DNA from: JAEUHZ01 sp044221705
GTDB taxonomy: Bacteria > Planctomycetota > UBA1135 > GCA-002686595
Reading direction: 5' to 3'
Assembly (NCBI GenBank): GCA_044221705.1
Contig: JBGAOR010000007.1
Span: 41,515-105,514, forward strand
DNA length: 64,000 nt
The translations under genes and the position numbers were made by a program. This document shows, in pieces, positions 15,467 through 24,967 of this stretch. The notes beneath the pieces are model-generated. The model saw only the letters and a list, made by a program, of their open reading frames with translations, did not search any database and was not told where the DNA came from. Positions within the stretch are counted from its first letter, which is position 1. Every line of letters begins with the position of its first letter.

Positions 15467-15829
15467 GTGTCCGCCCGCTCCCCCATCTCCACGCCGCTCT
15501 GGATCCACGCGCGAGCTCGCATCGCCTCGTGGTTCGCGCGCTCGACGCGCACGCCCGACGGCGCGGGCGTGATCGTCGAGCGCACCTTCCGCGGCCGGCT
15601 CGTGTCGCGCGCGCGCTACGAGAACGGCCGCCCGCACGGCCCCTCGACAGCATGGTGGCCCACCGGCTCGAAGAAGCACTACGGCCAGCACGTGCGCGGC
15701 CTGCGCGACGGCGACTGGTACGAGTTCCAGCCCGACGGCGCGCTCGATCGCGCGCGCACCGGCCTCTACCGCGAGGGCCTGCGCATCGGCGGCATCCGCG
15801 GGTTCAACGAGTGGCTGGGCAGTCCGTGA
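15467..15829 (+). CDS. small MORN-repeat-like protein
   Basis: The 120-residue protein contains YENGRPHGPSTAWWPTGSKKHYG and the following GLRDGDWYEFQPDGA, the Y-x-x-G-x-x-x-G pattern of MORN or YwqK-type repeats. These repeats often occur in small bacterial proteins of unknown function. The start is a GTG at 15467, chosen because the protein has no longer conserved N-terminus. It is transcribed divergently from the mod operon and converges on the array of carboxypeptidase-regulatory-like genes. Confidence 0.7.
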   Translation: MSARSPISTPLWIHARARIASWFARSTRTPDGAGVIVERTFRGRLVSRARYENGRPHGPSTAWWPTGSKKHYGQHVRGLRDGDWYEFQPDGALDRARTGLYREGLRIGGIRGFNEWLGSP

Positions 15830-15853
15830 TCCCGCGCGCGCCCGGCCACGCGC

Positions 15854-17329
15854 TCACGGATCGCTCGCGAGCCAGCTCGGCACCTCGATCCGCACGGACG
15901 TGCCGTCCGCGCGGGTGAGGTCGATCCAAGCGGCGCCGCTGCCCTTCCCGTCGCGGACGTCGTCCGCACTGAGCAGCGCGACGGAATCCGGCACTGCCGC
16001 GACGACGTAGATCCCCGGCTCGAGCCCCTCGAACGCGAAGTCGCCCGACTCCGACCACTTCGAAGCGCGCAGCGTGGGCTCGCCGAGCTTCGCCGACCCC
16101 GCGCGCACGCGCCACACGCCGGCCTTGAACCGGTAACCCGTGCGCCCGCCCTCGACCGCGATCCGTCCCGCGAGCCGGCGCGCCGGGACGAGCTCGATGC
16201 GCAGCGGCGCCTCGGTCGGCACCACGACGTCCACCGTGCGCGTCACGAACCCCGGGACCTCGACGACGGCGCGCAGCGGACCGAACGGCAGCCCGGCGAC
16301 GCTGGCGATGCCGTCGGGTCCGAGCGCGCGCGCGATCTGCGCGCCGGGCAGGCGGAACCCGACCTGTCCGCTCGTCACGGGCGCGCCGTGCGCCGCCTCG
16401 ACGACCTGCACAGCGCACACGCCCAGGAAGCGCGCGACGTCGGCGCCGTCGAGCACGATGTCGACGCGCACGTCCTCGCGCCCGATGGCGCGGCTCGCGA
16501 TCACGCGGTCGCCGAAGAGACCGTGCAGACACTCGCCGCCCGCGCCCTGGATCGTGACGTCGAACGTGGTGCGCGCGCCCTTCGGGCTCCTGTCGATCAC
16601 GCGGTTGAGCGGCATGTCCGCCGGCCCGAGGACCGAGCCCGGCTCGTGACACGAGCGCGCGAGCCCGACGCACACGAGCGGCAGGAACACCGGGTCGATG
16701 CCCAGCGCCTCGGCCGTGATCGGGTCGCCGCGCACGTCGATCAGGCGCGCCTCGACGTGCCGTTCGTAGGGCAAGAGCACGTCGAGCTCGGCCGTCGGCG
16801 TCTTCTCCTCGTCGATGTCGACGCTCGACGCGCCGCGCAGGTCGATGTCGGGCAGCGACGCCTCGACCTCCCAGTGGCCGGTCACGAGATCGCGCAGCTC
16901 GAAGCGTCCCTGAGCGTCCGTGCGCGTGCGGCGCTCGGGCACGGCGAACAGGCTACGCGGCGCCGTCGCGCGCACGCCGATGCCCGCGATGGGCTCGGAC
17001 GCGCCGGGTCCGCCGAGGACGCGGCCGGTGATGACGCCGCCGGACCAGCGCGCCGGCTTGTCGCCTGATCTCGCCGAGCTGGCGCGCGTCTTCTGCGCGA
17101 CCGCCGCGGCGAGTTGCCCGCTCGCGGGTTCCTCGACCGCGATTCCATCGGCGGAGAGCGCGGCCCCCTCCGGAGCGGCTGCCGGCTCGACCGCGGACAC
17201 GGCGGAACCCGGGACCTCGCGGCCCTCCGAGCCGGCCAGCCCGAACCACAGCACCGCGACGGACGCCGCCAGCACGGCGAGCACGCCCACGGCGATCGCG
17301 CGGACCCTCGGGCTCGACGCGGATCGCAT
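15854..17329 (-). CDS. membrane-anchored carboxypeptidase-regulatory-like protein, array member 1
   Basis: The 491-residue protein has a single N-terminal membrane segment (about 12-32) followed by exported beta-rich domains. A CarboxypepD_reg-like unit is seen in GVITGRVLGGPG, TDAQGRFELRDLVTGHWEVEA. A central domain carries the array motif ECLHGLFGDRVIASRAI. A later CarboxypepD_reg-like unit includes GPDGIASVAGLPFG and FAFEGLEPGIYVVAA. No catalytic motif is seen. The five neighbouring reading units have the same plan, so this is a tandem paralogous family. It is the last member in transcription order. Confidence 0.8.
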   Translation of the reverse strand: MRSASSPRVRAIAVGVLAVLAASVAVLWFGLAGSEGREVPGSAVSAVEPAAAPEGAALSADGIAVEEPASGQLAAAVAQKTRASSARSGDKPARWSGGVITGRVLGGPGASEPIAGIGVRATAPRSLFAVPERRTRTDAQGRFELRDLVTGHWEVEASLPDIDLRGASSVDIDEEKTPTAELDVLLPYERHVEARLIDVRGDPITAEALGIDPVFLPLVCVGLARSCHEPGSVLGPADMPLNRVIDRSPKGARTTFDVTIQGAGGECLHGLFGDRVIASRAIGREDVRVDIVLDGADVARFLGVCAVQVVEAAHGAPVTSGQVGFRLPGAQIARALGPDGIASVAGLPFGPLRAVVEVPGFVTRTVDVVVPTEAPLRIELVPARRLAGRIAVEGGRTGYRFKAGVWRVRAGSAKLGEPTLRASKWSESGDFAFEGLEPGIYVVAAVPDSVALLSADDVRDGKGSGAAWIDLTRADGTSVRIEVPSWLASDP

Positions 17330-17334
17330 GGGAA

Positions 17335-18807
17335 TCAGAACTCCTCGTGGAACAGCGCCTGCACCGACACGTCGCTCGCGTCCGCGCCCGCGTCGATCCA
17401 CGTCGCGGTCGGCGGCAGGCTCTCGCGCGGCGGCAGGAATCCGCGGCCGTCGCCCGAGCCGAGGCCCACGACGACGAGCGCGTCGCGCGGCGCACTGAGG
17501 AACTCGAAGCGTCCCTGAGCATCGGCTTCGGTCGTCGCGATCGGCTGCGTACGCGTGCCGAGCTGCGTCGCGCGGTAGAGGCCGACCTGGTTGCGGAACG
17601 GGTGCCCGTCCTTGTCCACGACGTGGCCGCGCACCGCACGACCGGGCACGAGCCGCACGACCACGTCCGCGCGGATCGGCCGCCCTACGCGCTGCTCGGC
17701 GGCGACGAACCCGTCGGCCGCGACCGCGAGGCCGAATTCGGTCGCGAGCGCGTGCTCGACCCGCGCGCGACCGTCGGCGCCGGTTTCGCGCACGATCTCG
17801 GGCCCGTGCGCGAGCTTCGCGACGACGCGCGCGTGCGCGAGCGGTCGCTGCGCGTCGTCCGTGACCAGCACGGCGAACGGCGCCGCGGCGCGCGCGAACG
17901 CGGCGGGATCGACGCGCAGCACGACGTCGAGCAGCGCGGGCGGGAGAGGCTCCGCGGCCAGGATCTCGTCGCCGAGCAGGGCGTGCAGGCAGGGCGAACC
18001 CGTCCCGCGCACCTCGACGGTCCACGCGAAGCGGCTGCCGTCCCAGGACTCGGGGCGCACGCGGTAGAGCGGCCCGCCGCCGCCGTCGAACGTCCCGCCA
18101 ACCAGCCCGCACGTCGCACCGAGCCCGAGCGTCACCACGAGCGCGGCGTCGTCGATCCCGATCGCCTGCGCGTCGAGCGGCGCGCCCGACGGGTCGGCGA
18201 GGCGCACGCGCACGGTGCGCGCCGCAGCGAGCCGCACGACGACGGTGGGCACGCTCATCGTGTCGGGGCTCGGCGCGGTCGCGCTCGATTCCGCGCGGCC
18301 CGGCGCGCGGACGACGATCGCGGGCAGCGCGGGCGGCGGGCTGCCCGGAGTGCGGCGCTCCAGGAGCTCCAGGATGTCGCGCGGGAACGGCACCCGCGCC
18401 ATCCCGTTCGCGTCGGTCGGGACGCCGCGCTCGTCGCCGAAGTGCACGCGCGCGTCGGCGATCGGCGCGCCGTCCTCGTCGCGCACGACGCGGACGGCGA
18501 CGGAGCCGGCGCGCTCGCCCCAGGCGCTCGGCTTCTCGGTCGCCGTGCTCGTCGGGAGCGTGGCCGCGGAGTCGGTCGGCGCGGCACGGCTCGGCGCGGC
18601 ACTGCTCGGGGCTGCACGAGTCGGGGCTGCACTGCTGGACGCGGCACTGCTGGACACGGCACTGCTGGACGCCGCATGGCTCGACGCGTCACCGCCGGGC
18701 GCGAGCCCCGCCGCGCGCTGGATCGAGCGCGACCACAGGACCGCGACGACGACGAGCGCGATTCCGCCGGCGATCCAGGCCTGAGTCCTGCGGGACATCG
18801 CGCTCAT
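17335..18807 (-). CDS. membrane-anchored carboxypeptidase-regulatory-like protein, array member 2
   Basis: About 490 residues: a membrane segment (QAWIAGGIALVVVAVLW), then an Ala/Ser/Pro-rich linker of repeated SSSAA and SAAPT units encoded by 15-bp DNA repeats, then beta-rich domains. VAVRVVRDEDGAPIADARV opens the first regulatory-like unit. PCLHALLGDEILAAEPL is the conserved array motif, and GRFEFLSAPRDALVVVG closes the protein. Three in-frame ATGs (18834, 18807, 18798) are possible; 18807 was chosen because AGGGGA precedes it closely. Confidence 0.78.
   Translation of the reverse strand: MSAMSRRTQAWIAGGIALVVVAVLWSRSIQRAAGLAPGGDASSHAASSSAVSSSAASSSAAPTRAAPSSAAPSRAAPTDSAATLPTSTATEKPSAWGERAGSVAVRVVRDEDGAPIADARVHFGDERGVPTDANGMARVPFPRDILELLERRTPGSPPPALPAIVVRAPGRAESSATAPSPDTMSVPTVVVRLAAARTVRVRLADPSGAPLDAQAIGIDDAALVVTLGLGATCGLVGGTFDGGGGPLYRVRPESWDGSRFAWTVEVRGTGSPCLHALLGDEILAAEPLPPALLDVVLRVDPAAFARAAAPFAVLVTDDAQRPLAHARVVAKLAHGPEIVRETGADGRARVEHALATEFGLAVAADGFVAAEQRVGRPIRADVVVRLVPGRAVRGHVVDKDGHPFRNQVGLYRATQLGTRTQPIATTEADAQGRFEFLSAPRDALVVVGLGSGDGRGFLPPRESLPPTATWIDAGADASDVSVQALFHEEF
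18581..18685. repeat. 15-bp coding minisatellite
   Basis: About seven units with a 15-base period, of the type GCGGCACTGCTGGAC read on the plus strand, encode the Ser/Ala-rich linker of array member 2 on the minus strand. A period of five codons keeps the frame when the copy number changes. Confidence 0.7.
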
Positions 18808-18862
18808 CGTCCCCTGCGTCCCGATCCATGGCAACGTCGCTCGTCGCGACCGGCGAGCTCTC

Positions 18863-20327
18863 CTACCGCGGAAACGGCGGCGGATCCCAGTCCGGCCCCG
18901 CGGTCGGATTCACCGGCCGGTACCCGTACAGGACGAGGCCCGACACGTCCCCGTCGCTGCACTCGGCGTACGCGACGTCGATGGCCCGCGCGTCGCGCTC
19001 GGGCAACACGCGCCGACCGTCCGCCGACTGACCTCCGACGCCGATCACGTACTCGCCGCCGTGCACGTTCACGAAGCGGAACGTGCCGTCGAGCTCCGTG
19101 ATCGCCAACTCCGAGGGCGCGACCGTGCGCCTCACGCCCGCCGGATTCGGCCGATAGATTCCGACCACGGCCCGCGCCATCGGCCGGCCGTCCTGATCGA
19201 GGACGACGCCCGCGATCGAGCGCGCGATCTCGAGGCGCACGACGACCTCGCCTTCGACCGGGCGCTGCACCGAGACGGACGCCGGCGCGAAACCCTCCGC
19301 GGCCACGCGCAGCGTCAGCGAGCCCACGACGAGGCCGTCGAAGCTCGCGCGGCCTTCCTTGTCCGTCTGGCGATCGACGACCTTGCGCGCCCTCGACCGG
19401 GACCTCGCCGCGCGTCGTGACGACGCGCACGCCGATGGGCGTCACCGCGCCGCGGACGACGGCGGGATCGATGCGCACGAGCGCTTCGCTCGCGCGCGGA
19501 TCGAGGGGCTCGGCGGCCAGCACGACGTCGCCGAGCAGCACGTGCACGCAGGCCGTGCCGCGCCCACGGATCTCGAGCTGCCACCGGAAGGGCGCCGCGG
19601 CCGAGGACGCGCTGCGCGAACGGTGCGCGGGCGCACCCGTGAGGACGTAGCGCTCGCCCGGGATGCCGCAGCTCGCGCCGAGCACGAGCGCCAGGTTCCC
19701 CGCGTCCTCCGCGGCGAGCCCGATGTCCGCCGCCGCGAGGTCGCGGCCCGCCGCATCGACGAGGCGCACGAGCACGTCGCGCTGCATGGCCAGGCGCAGC
19801 TCGACGACCGCCTGCGGACGTTGCGGCTGGATGAGCGCGCCGCCGCGCATGGCGACGCACCCCTCGGCCTCGGCCGAGACGTCCCAGTACGTATCGGTCA
19901 GCCCCTCGAACACGGCCACGCCCTGCGCGTCCGTGGTCCCCTTGGCGGGGCGCACGGCCTCGAGCAGTGAGGGACTCAGGCTCACGCGGACTCCGTCGAA
20001 CGGAGTCCCGTCCTCGTCGTGCACGACGCGGACCTCGATCACGCCGCTCTCGAAGCGCTTCGGCTCGCGCCAGGTCATCGCGTCGCGTGGGAACAGGCTC
20101 GCCGCGTCGGCCGGGCTCGGCGAGTGCGCGCGCTCGACGACGCCCCGTGGGTGATCCTCCGCGGTGCCGGCGAGGACGAACTCCGACTCGGGCTCGGCTC
20201 GCCGTCCCGCCTCGACGCCGAGAGCCGACTCCGCGGGCGGCGGCATGCGCACCCAGTACGCGAGCCCCGCCAGCACGACGACGGCCAGCGCGAGGCAGAC
20301 GGGAAGCGGTCGGCCCATGGTTCGCAT
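18863..20327 (-). CDS. carboxypeptidase-regulatory-like protein, array member 3 (frameshifted)
   Basis: A membrane segment (LPVCLALAVVVLAGLAYWV) precedes exported domains with VIEVRVVHDEDGTPFDGVRV, GVAVFEGLTDTYWDVSAEAEG and the array motif ACVHVLLGDVVLAAEPL. Near 19385 the frame changes by what looks like one extra base. The continuation (KVVDRQTDKEGRASFDGLVV, SLTLRVAAEGFAPASVSVQ, then IAGVVLDQDGRPMARAVVG and FRFVNVHGGEYVIGVGG) lies in the next frame and ends at 18863. If corrected, the product has about 487 residues, like its neighbours. The start is the ATG at 20327. Confidence 0.75.
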
Positions 20328-20387
20328 CGTCACCTCGCGCCGCGCGACACGCAACGCCGGACGGTCACGCGCCCGCGCGCGGTCCGC

Positions 20388-23381
20388 TCACCGGCGGCTC
20401 TCGCCCGCGCGGCGGTAGGTCGAGGGCGCGAGGGAATCCCTCTCCGACCACGGAACGCGAATCTCGCGCAGCACGAGGTCCGTCACGTCGCCCGCCCGGC
20501 AATCGACGACCTCGAATCCCGCGGGACGTCGGTCCGATTCGACGGGCCAGCGCACTCCGCTCGTGGCGTGCCCCACGACGTAGACGCCGACCTCGAGCCC
20601 GTCGAACTCGAACCGTCCTTCGCTCGACGACTTCCGCGAGCCGAGGACCCGCCGCATCACGTCGCACCCGTTCGCATCGACGGCGCGCAGCTCGAGCGGC
20701 GCATTGCGCAGCGGAACCCCGTCCGCGCGCAGGATCACGCCCTCGATGCGCCGGCCGGGGGAGAGTCGCAGCACGAACTCGCCGCGCGGCGTGCGAGACC
20801 ACGCTTCGTTGCGGGTCGCGAATCCGGCGGCGGAGACGGTCACCAGGCTCTCCGAGTCGATGCGTTCGTCGAACGACGCGCGACCGTCCTCGCCGGTCGT
20901 GCGCTCGAATCGAGGTCCGCCCGTGCGACCCAGGACGACGCGAGCGCCGGACACCGGCATGGCGCTGTTCGCTTCGATCACGCGCACGACGGCCTCCGTC
21001 AGCGCTGCGTCGACCGCGCTGCGCGAGATGCGCAGCACGAGCTCCTCCGACCGCGGGTCGACGACCTGCGCCGCGAGGATCGTGTCCCTCAACACGGCGT
21101 GCACGCAGGCTTCGCCGGGGCCCTCGATCGTCACGCGCCAGGACGGCGAACCCTCGGGCCCCTGGTGACGCGTCGCCCGGCAAGGGCGCGCGTCACCGCT
21201 GTCGAACGGCGCGCCCGGGGTCCCGCACGCGCTGCCGATCCCCACCGAGAGCTCGCGCCAGTATTTCGGGCCCACGACCGAAGCGCCGGCAGCCAGCCGT
21301 ACCCCGGACGCGTCGGCGAGTTGCACGAGCACCGTGCGCTCGAGGACGAGCTGCAATCGGACGTCCGCCGCGGGCGCGGCCGTCCGCAGCCGCTCGTTCC
21401 GCCAATCCGTCTTGCGACCGGCCGCGCCGGCGCTCAACGTCCAGGTCCCTACCGCAAGGCCGGCGAAGCGCACACGACCCTCCGCGTCCGTCGTCGCGGT
21501 CCGCCGCGAGTCCTCCTCGCCCAGCCACTGCGCGTTGACGAGCACGCCTTCGAGCGGAGCGCCGTCCTCGTCCCGCACGACCTGGACGTCGAGGGTGCCC
21601 GGCCCGGTGCGCGAGGCCGAGGCGCGAACGTCCGACGGCGCGCGCATGGAATCCGCCGCGCCGACCGGCGCAGTCGCGAGGATCTCGTCGGCCGAGCGCG
21701 CCGCGCTGCGCGGAGACGCGATCGAAGGCGCGTCGACCCCGACTCCCACGACCTCGGGGTCCGGACCGGTCGCGAACCACGTGGCCGCCGCGAACGCGAT
21801 CACGGCCAGCGCGAGCCCGACCAGGAGCGAGCGGCCCATGGCACGCATCGTCCGCTCGCCTGGCTCCGCGCGCAATCGGGCGGCCATCCACCGAGGAGTG
21901 CTTGAGCCGGACCTCGATCCCGCCCGAGGAATCGCGGCCCGCCGCACGACGACGTCCAGCGCGTCCTTCTCGCGGCAGTCGACGAACACGAAGTCGGCGG
22001 GCCGATCGACCTCGCCCGACTCCGTGCGCAAGTCGCCGCGCCCGCCGACGGCGTAGCAGCGCGATTCGAGGCCATCGAACGCGAACGCGCCGTCGGGGCC
22101 GGTGCGCAGGAGCGTCGGCGCTCCGCGCGCCAGCCGCGCGCCCGACTCGTCCGCCTCATGCAGCGCGATCGTCGCACGCACGAGCGGACGATCGTTCTCG
22201 TCGCGCAGGACCCCCTGGATGCGGTGGCCGGGCGCGAGGCGGACGAGCATCTGTGCGCCGAGCCTCCGCACCAGCTCTCCCCTCGTCGTTCGAAATCCCG
22301 CCGCCGACACGGTGAAAGGCGTCCCGCCAGCGAGCGGCGCGTCGACGCGCGCGCGCCCGGCGCCGTCCGTGAGAACCTCGACCGACGCTCCGATCCGGAC
22401 GCTCTCGAACCGGACGAGCGCTCCCGCGACGGGAAAGCCGTCGAGCTCGCCGAGCACGAGCACCGGCAGCGGGAGGAGCAGTTCGCGGATCACCTCGCCG
22501 CCGATGTGCACGTCGACGGCGCGCGCGTCCGCCTCGAGCGGCGCGCATCCGAGCGTCGTGTCCCCGTACAGGGCCTGCACGCAACGCGCCCACGTGCCTT
22601 CGACCGTGAGCCTCCAGGAGACCGTCCCCGCGATCGGGCCGCGCACATCCGACTCGCCGCCGCGCCGGTTCCCGGGTTCGAGGCTCGAACCCACCGGCCC
22701 GCACGCGAGCGTGGCGGCGACGGTGACGGCATCGCGATGGCCGAAGAGGCTCTCGAAATCGTCCCGCGTGAGCTCCCGGCCCGCGTCGTCGAGGAGGCGC
22801 ACCGCGAGCTCGCGACGCATCTCGAGCCGGATTTCCAGCTCGCGCGCGGTCCACGTCGGACCGATTACTCTCCACGCACGCTGCTCGCGCCGTCCCATCG
22901 CGCTGGCCTTCACCATCCAGCTTTCCGCGGGCAGACCCTCGAAGTGCGCCGTGCCCGCGGCGTCGGTCGTGCGGCTCGCGACGGAGATCTCCTCGACGTT
23001 CGAGATCGACAGGGTCACGTCCGCGCCCGGCACGGGCGATCCGTCGTCGTCACCGACCACGCGGACGTCGAGCCGGCCGCCACGCCACGCCGACGGCATC
23101 CGCCGAGGACCGTGGCGCGGAAGACTGTCGCGCTGGGATCGCGCCCGCGCGTAGGCCTCCTCGTCGATCCCGCGCGCGAGCTCGGTCCGCTGCCCGTGGA
23201 CGACGTCCTCGAGCGGCTGCGGCGCGTCAGGTAGCGTCGCAATCGTCGGCGGGAGGTCGAGTTCGACGCGCTGCGGCCTGAGCTCGCGCGAGTCCGCGAC
23301 GAGCAGCGCCGTCACGACGACGGCGACGCACGCCGCGAGTCCGAGGATCACGATCAGCGCGCGGGGAGTCACGCGGGCCAT
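20388..23381 (-). CDS. double-module carboxypeptidase-regulatory-like protein, array members 4 and 5 in one frame
   Basis: One uninterrupted frame of about 997 residues contains two complete array modules. The first (23381 to about 21849) has its own membrane segment, LDVRVVGDDDGSPVPGADV, RCVQALYGDTTLGCAPL and a final FAFDGLESRCYAVGG. The second starts at an internal ATG at 21848 with a new membrane segment (SLLVGLALAVIAFAAATWF), LDVQVVRDEDGAPLEGVLV, ACVHAVLRDTILAAQVV and FEFDGLEVGVYVVGH. No stop is found in any of the three minus-strand frames at the junction. The unit may be a true fusion, or two genes where the first lost its stop and the second starts at 21848. Confidence 0.72.
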   Translation of the reverse strand: MARVTPRALIVILGLAACVAVVVTALLVADSRELRPQRVELDLPPTIATLPDAPQPLEDVVHGQRTELARGIDEEAYARARSQRDSLPRHGPRRMPSAWRGGRLDVRVVGDDDGSPVPGADVTLSISNVEEISVASRTTDAAGTAHFEGLPAESWMVKASAMGRREQRAWRVIGPTWTARELEIRLEMRRELAVRLLDDAGRELTRDDFESLFGHRDAVTVAATLACGPVGSSLEPGNRRGGESDVRGPIAGTVSWRLTVEGTWARCVQALYGDTTLGCAPLEADARAVDVHIGGEVIRELLLPLPVLVLGELDGFPVAGALVRFESVRIGASVEVLTDGAGRARVDAPLAGGTPFTVSAAGFRTTRGELVRRLGAQMLVRLAPGHRIQGVLRDENDRPLVRATIALHEADESGARLARGAPTLLRTGPDGAFAFDGLESRCYAVGGRGDLRTESGEVDRPADFVFVDCREKDALDVVVRRAAIPRAGSRSGSSTPRWMAARLRAEPGERTMRAMGRSLLVGLALAVIAFAAATWFATGPDPEVVGVGVDAPSIASPRSAARSADEILATAPVGAADSMRAPSDVRASASRTGPGTLDVQVVRDEDGAPLEGVLVNAQWLGEEDSRRTATTDAEGRVRFAGLAVGTWTLSAGAAGRKTDWRNERLRTAAPAADVRLQLVLERTVLVQLADASGVRLAAGASVVGPKYWRELSVGIGSACGTPGAPFDSGDARPCRATRHQGPEGSPSWRVTIEGPGEACVHAVLRDTILAAQVVDPRSEELVLRISRSAVDAALTEAVVRVIEANSAMPVSGARVVLGRTGGPRFERTTGEDGRASFDERIDSESLVTVSAAGFATRNEAWSRTPRGEFVLRLSPGRRIEGVILRADGVPLRNAPLELRAVDANGCDVMRRVLGSRKSSSEGRFEFDGLEVGVYVVGHATSGVRWPVESDRRPAGFEVVDCRAGDVTDLVLREIRVPWSERDSLAPSTYRRAGESRR

Positions 23382-23493
23382 GCCAAATGCTCGCACGACC
23401 TGCTCGCTCGGACAACGCAGCGCCTCGGGGGGCCCGCTCGGCTCGCGGCCACTTGGCTCGCTTCGCTCCCGAGGCGGCAGCGCTGTGGGCGCC

Positions 23494-24915
23494 TCAGCGG
23501 GGGCCCTCGGACTTCGCAGCCGATTTCCACGGCACGAGCACGTCGACCACGTCCTTCGACGTCAGGGAGACGATCACGAACGCGGGCGACGTCGCGATCT
23601 GGGACCCGCGGACATCCGCGGGCTGCGCGTCGGACGCGGCGACGACGTACTGCCCCAGCGGGACCGTCCCGAAGTCGAACTCCCCCGCCCATCCCGTGTT
23701 CGTCGTCTGGAGCGTCGGACCGAGCAGTTCCTTGTCGGGGGGCAGCTTCCACAGCGACAACTCCACGCCGCGCCGCTTCACCGGGATCTTCCCGGCGAGA
23801 CGACGTCCCGCGACGAGCTCGAATTCGTCCGCGCCTGTGCGCACTCTCTCGACCGGCTTCGAGAGCGCGACGAATCCCTCGGCGTACGCAGTCACGTGCA
23901 ATTGGACCGGCGGCGCGTCCTTCCAGGTCGCACGCCCGGACGCATCCGTCCTCGCGGTGTGCACGATGCCCGAGCCCTTGAAGCCGCGGATCTCGACGAC
24001 GGCGCCGGCGATTGGCTTGCGCGAGCCCGCAGCCGAGACTCGTACTTGAACAGGTATCGACACGCGGCGCACATCCGCCAGCGAGACCACGACGTCGGTG
24101 ACTCTCTCGTCGTCGGGCAACGGACGGCTCGCAATCACCTGCCAGCCGAGCAGCACGTGGACGACGTCGGTCGGATAGACGTAGTCACCGAGGTCGATCC
24201 GGTCGAGGGAGTCGGACTGAGACTGGGTTGTCCCCGCCACTCGCGGACCCGAGGCTCGACCGTTTCCGAAGCTCAGAACGTCCTTCGCGCTGGCACGACC
24301 AATTCGCACGGAGAGCCGGTACCGCAGCGATTCGTCGAGCCCGACCTGCGAGAAGTCGGAGATCGGGCCGTCGGGCGAAACGAGCCGGAACCTCATGTCG
24401 CGCCAGATCGGGACGACGACCTCCAGCTCGATCCCCGTGTTCCGGGGCGGCAGCAACGTGATGCGCCGCGTGTCGCCGTGCGACTCGGCGGACACCTCCA
24501 CCCACCACGCCGCGGCGTCGAGATTCGTGATCTCGAATCGTCCCTTCGCGTCGGTGACGCAGCGTCGCTCCTCGCGCGGAGCGACCCCATGTCGCCAGAG
24601 CAGGACGCTCGCGGAGGCGAGCGGTGTCGCACCGTCACGACCGCCGAGCACGACGCCAGCGATGCGGCCGGACACGCTCGAAGGGCGCGACGCGAGCACG
24701 AGATCGGGAGGCATACCTTCCGGAATGCGCACGAATTCGACCGGAGCTCGAGGCTCTTCGGCGTCGCTCGTACTCACGCTCGCGCCAACGCCCTCGACGG
24801 AAGGCTCGACGACCGAAGTCACACCGACCGAAGTCACATCGACGCCGAACGATCGTGCGAGTCCGACGACGAGCACGACCGCGGCGATCACGAGGACCGG
24901 GAAGGCGCGGGCCAT
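23494..24915 (-). CDS. membrane-anchored carboxypeptidase-regulatory-like protein, array member 6
   Basis: About 473 residues with an N-terminal membrane segment (FPVLVIAAVVLVVGLA), then IAGVVLGGRDGATPLASASV with KGRFEITNLDAAAWWVEV, the variant array motif VVHVLLGWQVIASRPL (Cys absent), VSAAGSRKPIAGAVVEI and a final GEFDFGTVPLGQYVVAASD. It is the first member in transcription order and the most diverged. The ATG at 24915 is preferred. An in-frame GTG at 24930 is preceded by the same bases as in the next member, so that upstream start cannot be excluded. Confidence 0.78.
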   Translation of the reverse strand: MARAFPVLVIAAVVLVVGLARSFGVDVTSVGVTSVVEPSVEGVGASVSTSDAEEPRAPVEFVRIPEGMPPDLVLASRPSSVSGRIAGVVLGGRDGATPLASASVLLWRHGVAPREERRCVTDAKGRFEITNLDAAAWWVEVSAESHGDTRRITLLPPRNTGIELEVVVPIWRDMRFRLVSPDGPISDFSQVGLDESLRYRLSVRIGRASAKDVLSFGNGRASGPRVAGTTQSQSDSLDRIDLGDYVYPTDVVHVLLGWQVIASRPLPDDERVTDVVVSLADVRRVSIPVQVRVSAAGSRKPIAGAVVEIRGFKGSGIVHTARTDASGRATWKDAPPVQLHVTAYAEGFVALSKPVERVRTGADEFELVAGRRLAGKIPVKRRGVELSLWKLPPDKELLGPTLQTTNTGWAGEFDFGTVPLGQYVVAASDAQPADVRGSQIATSPAFVIVSLTSKDVVDVLVPWKSAAKSEGPR

Positions 24916-24967
24916 GCCGGATGCTCGCACGGGGCCCCCTCGGGGGGCAACGCGGGCACTCGGCGGC

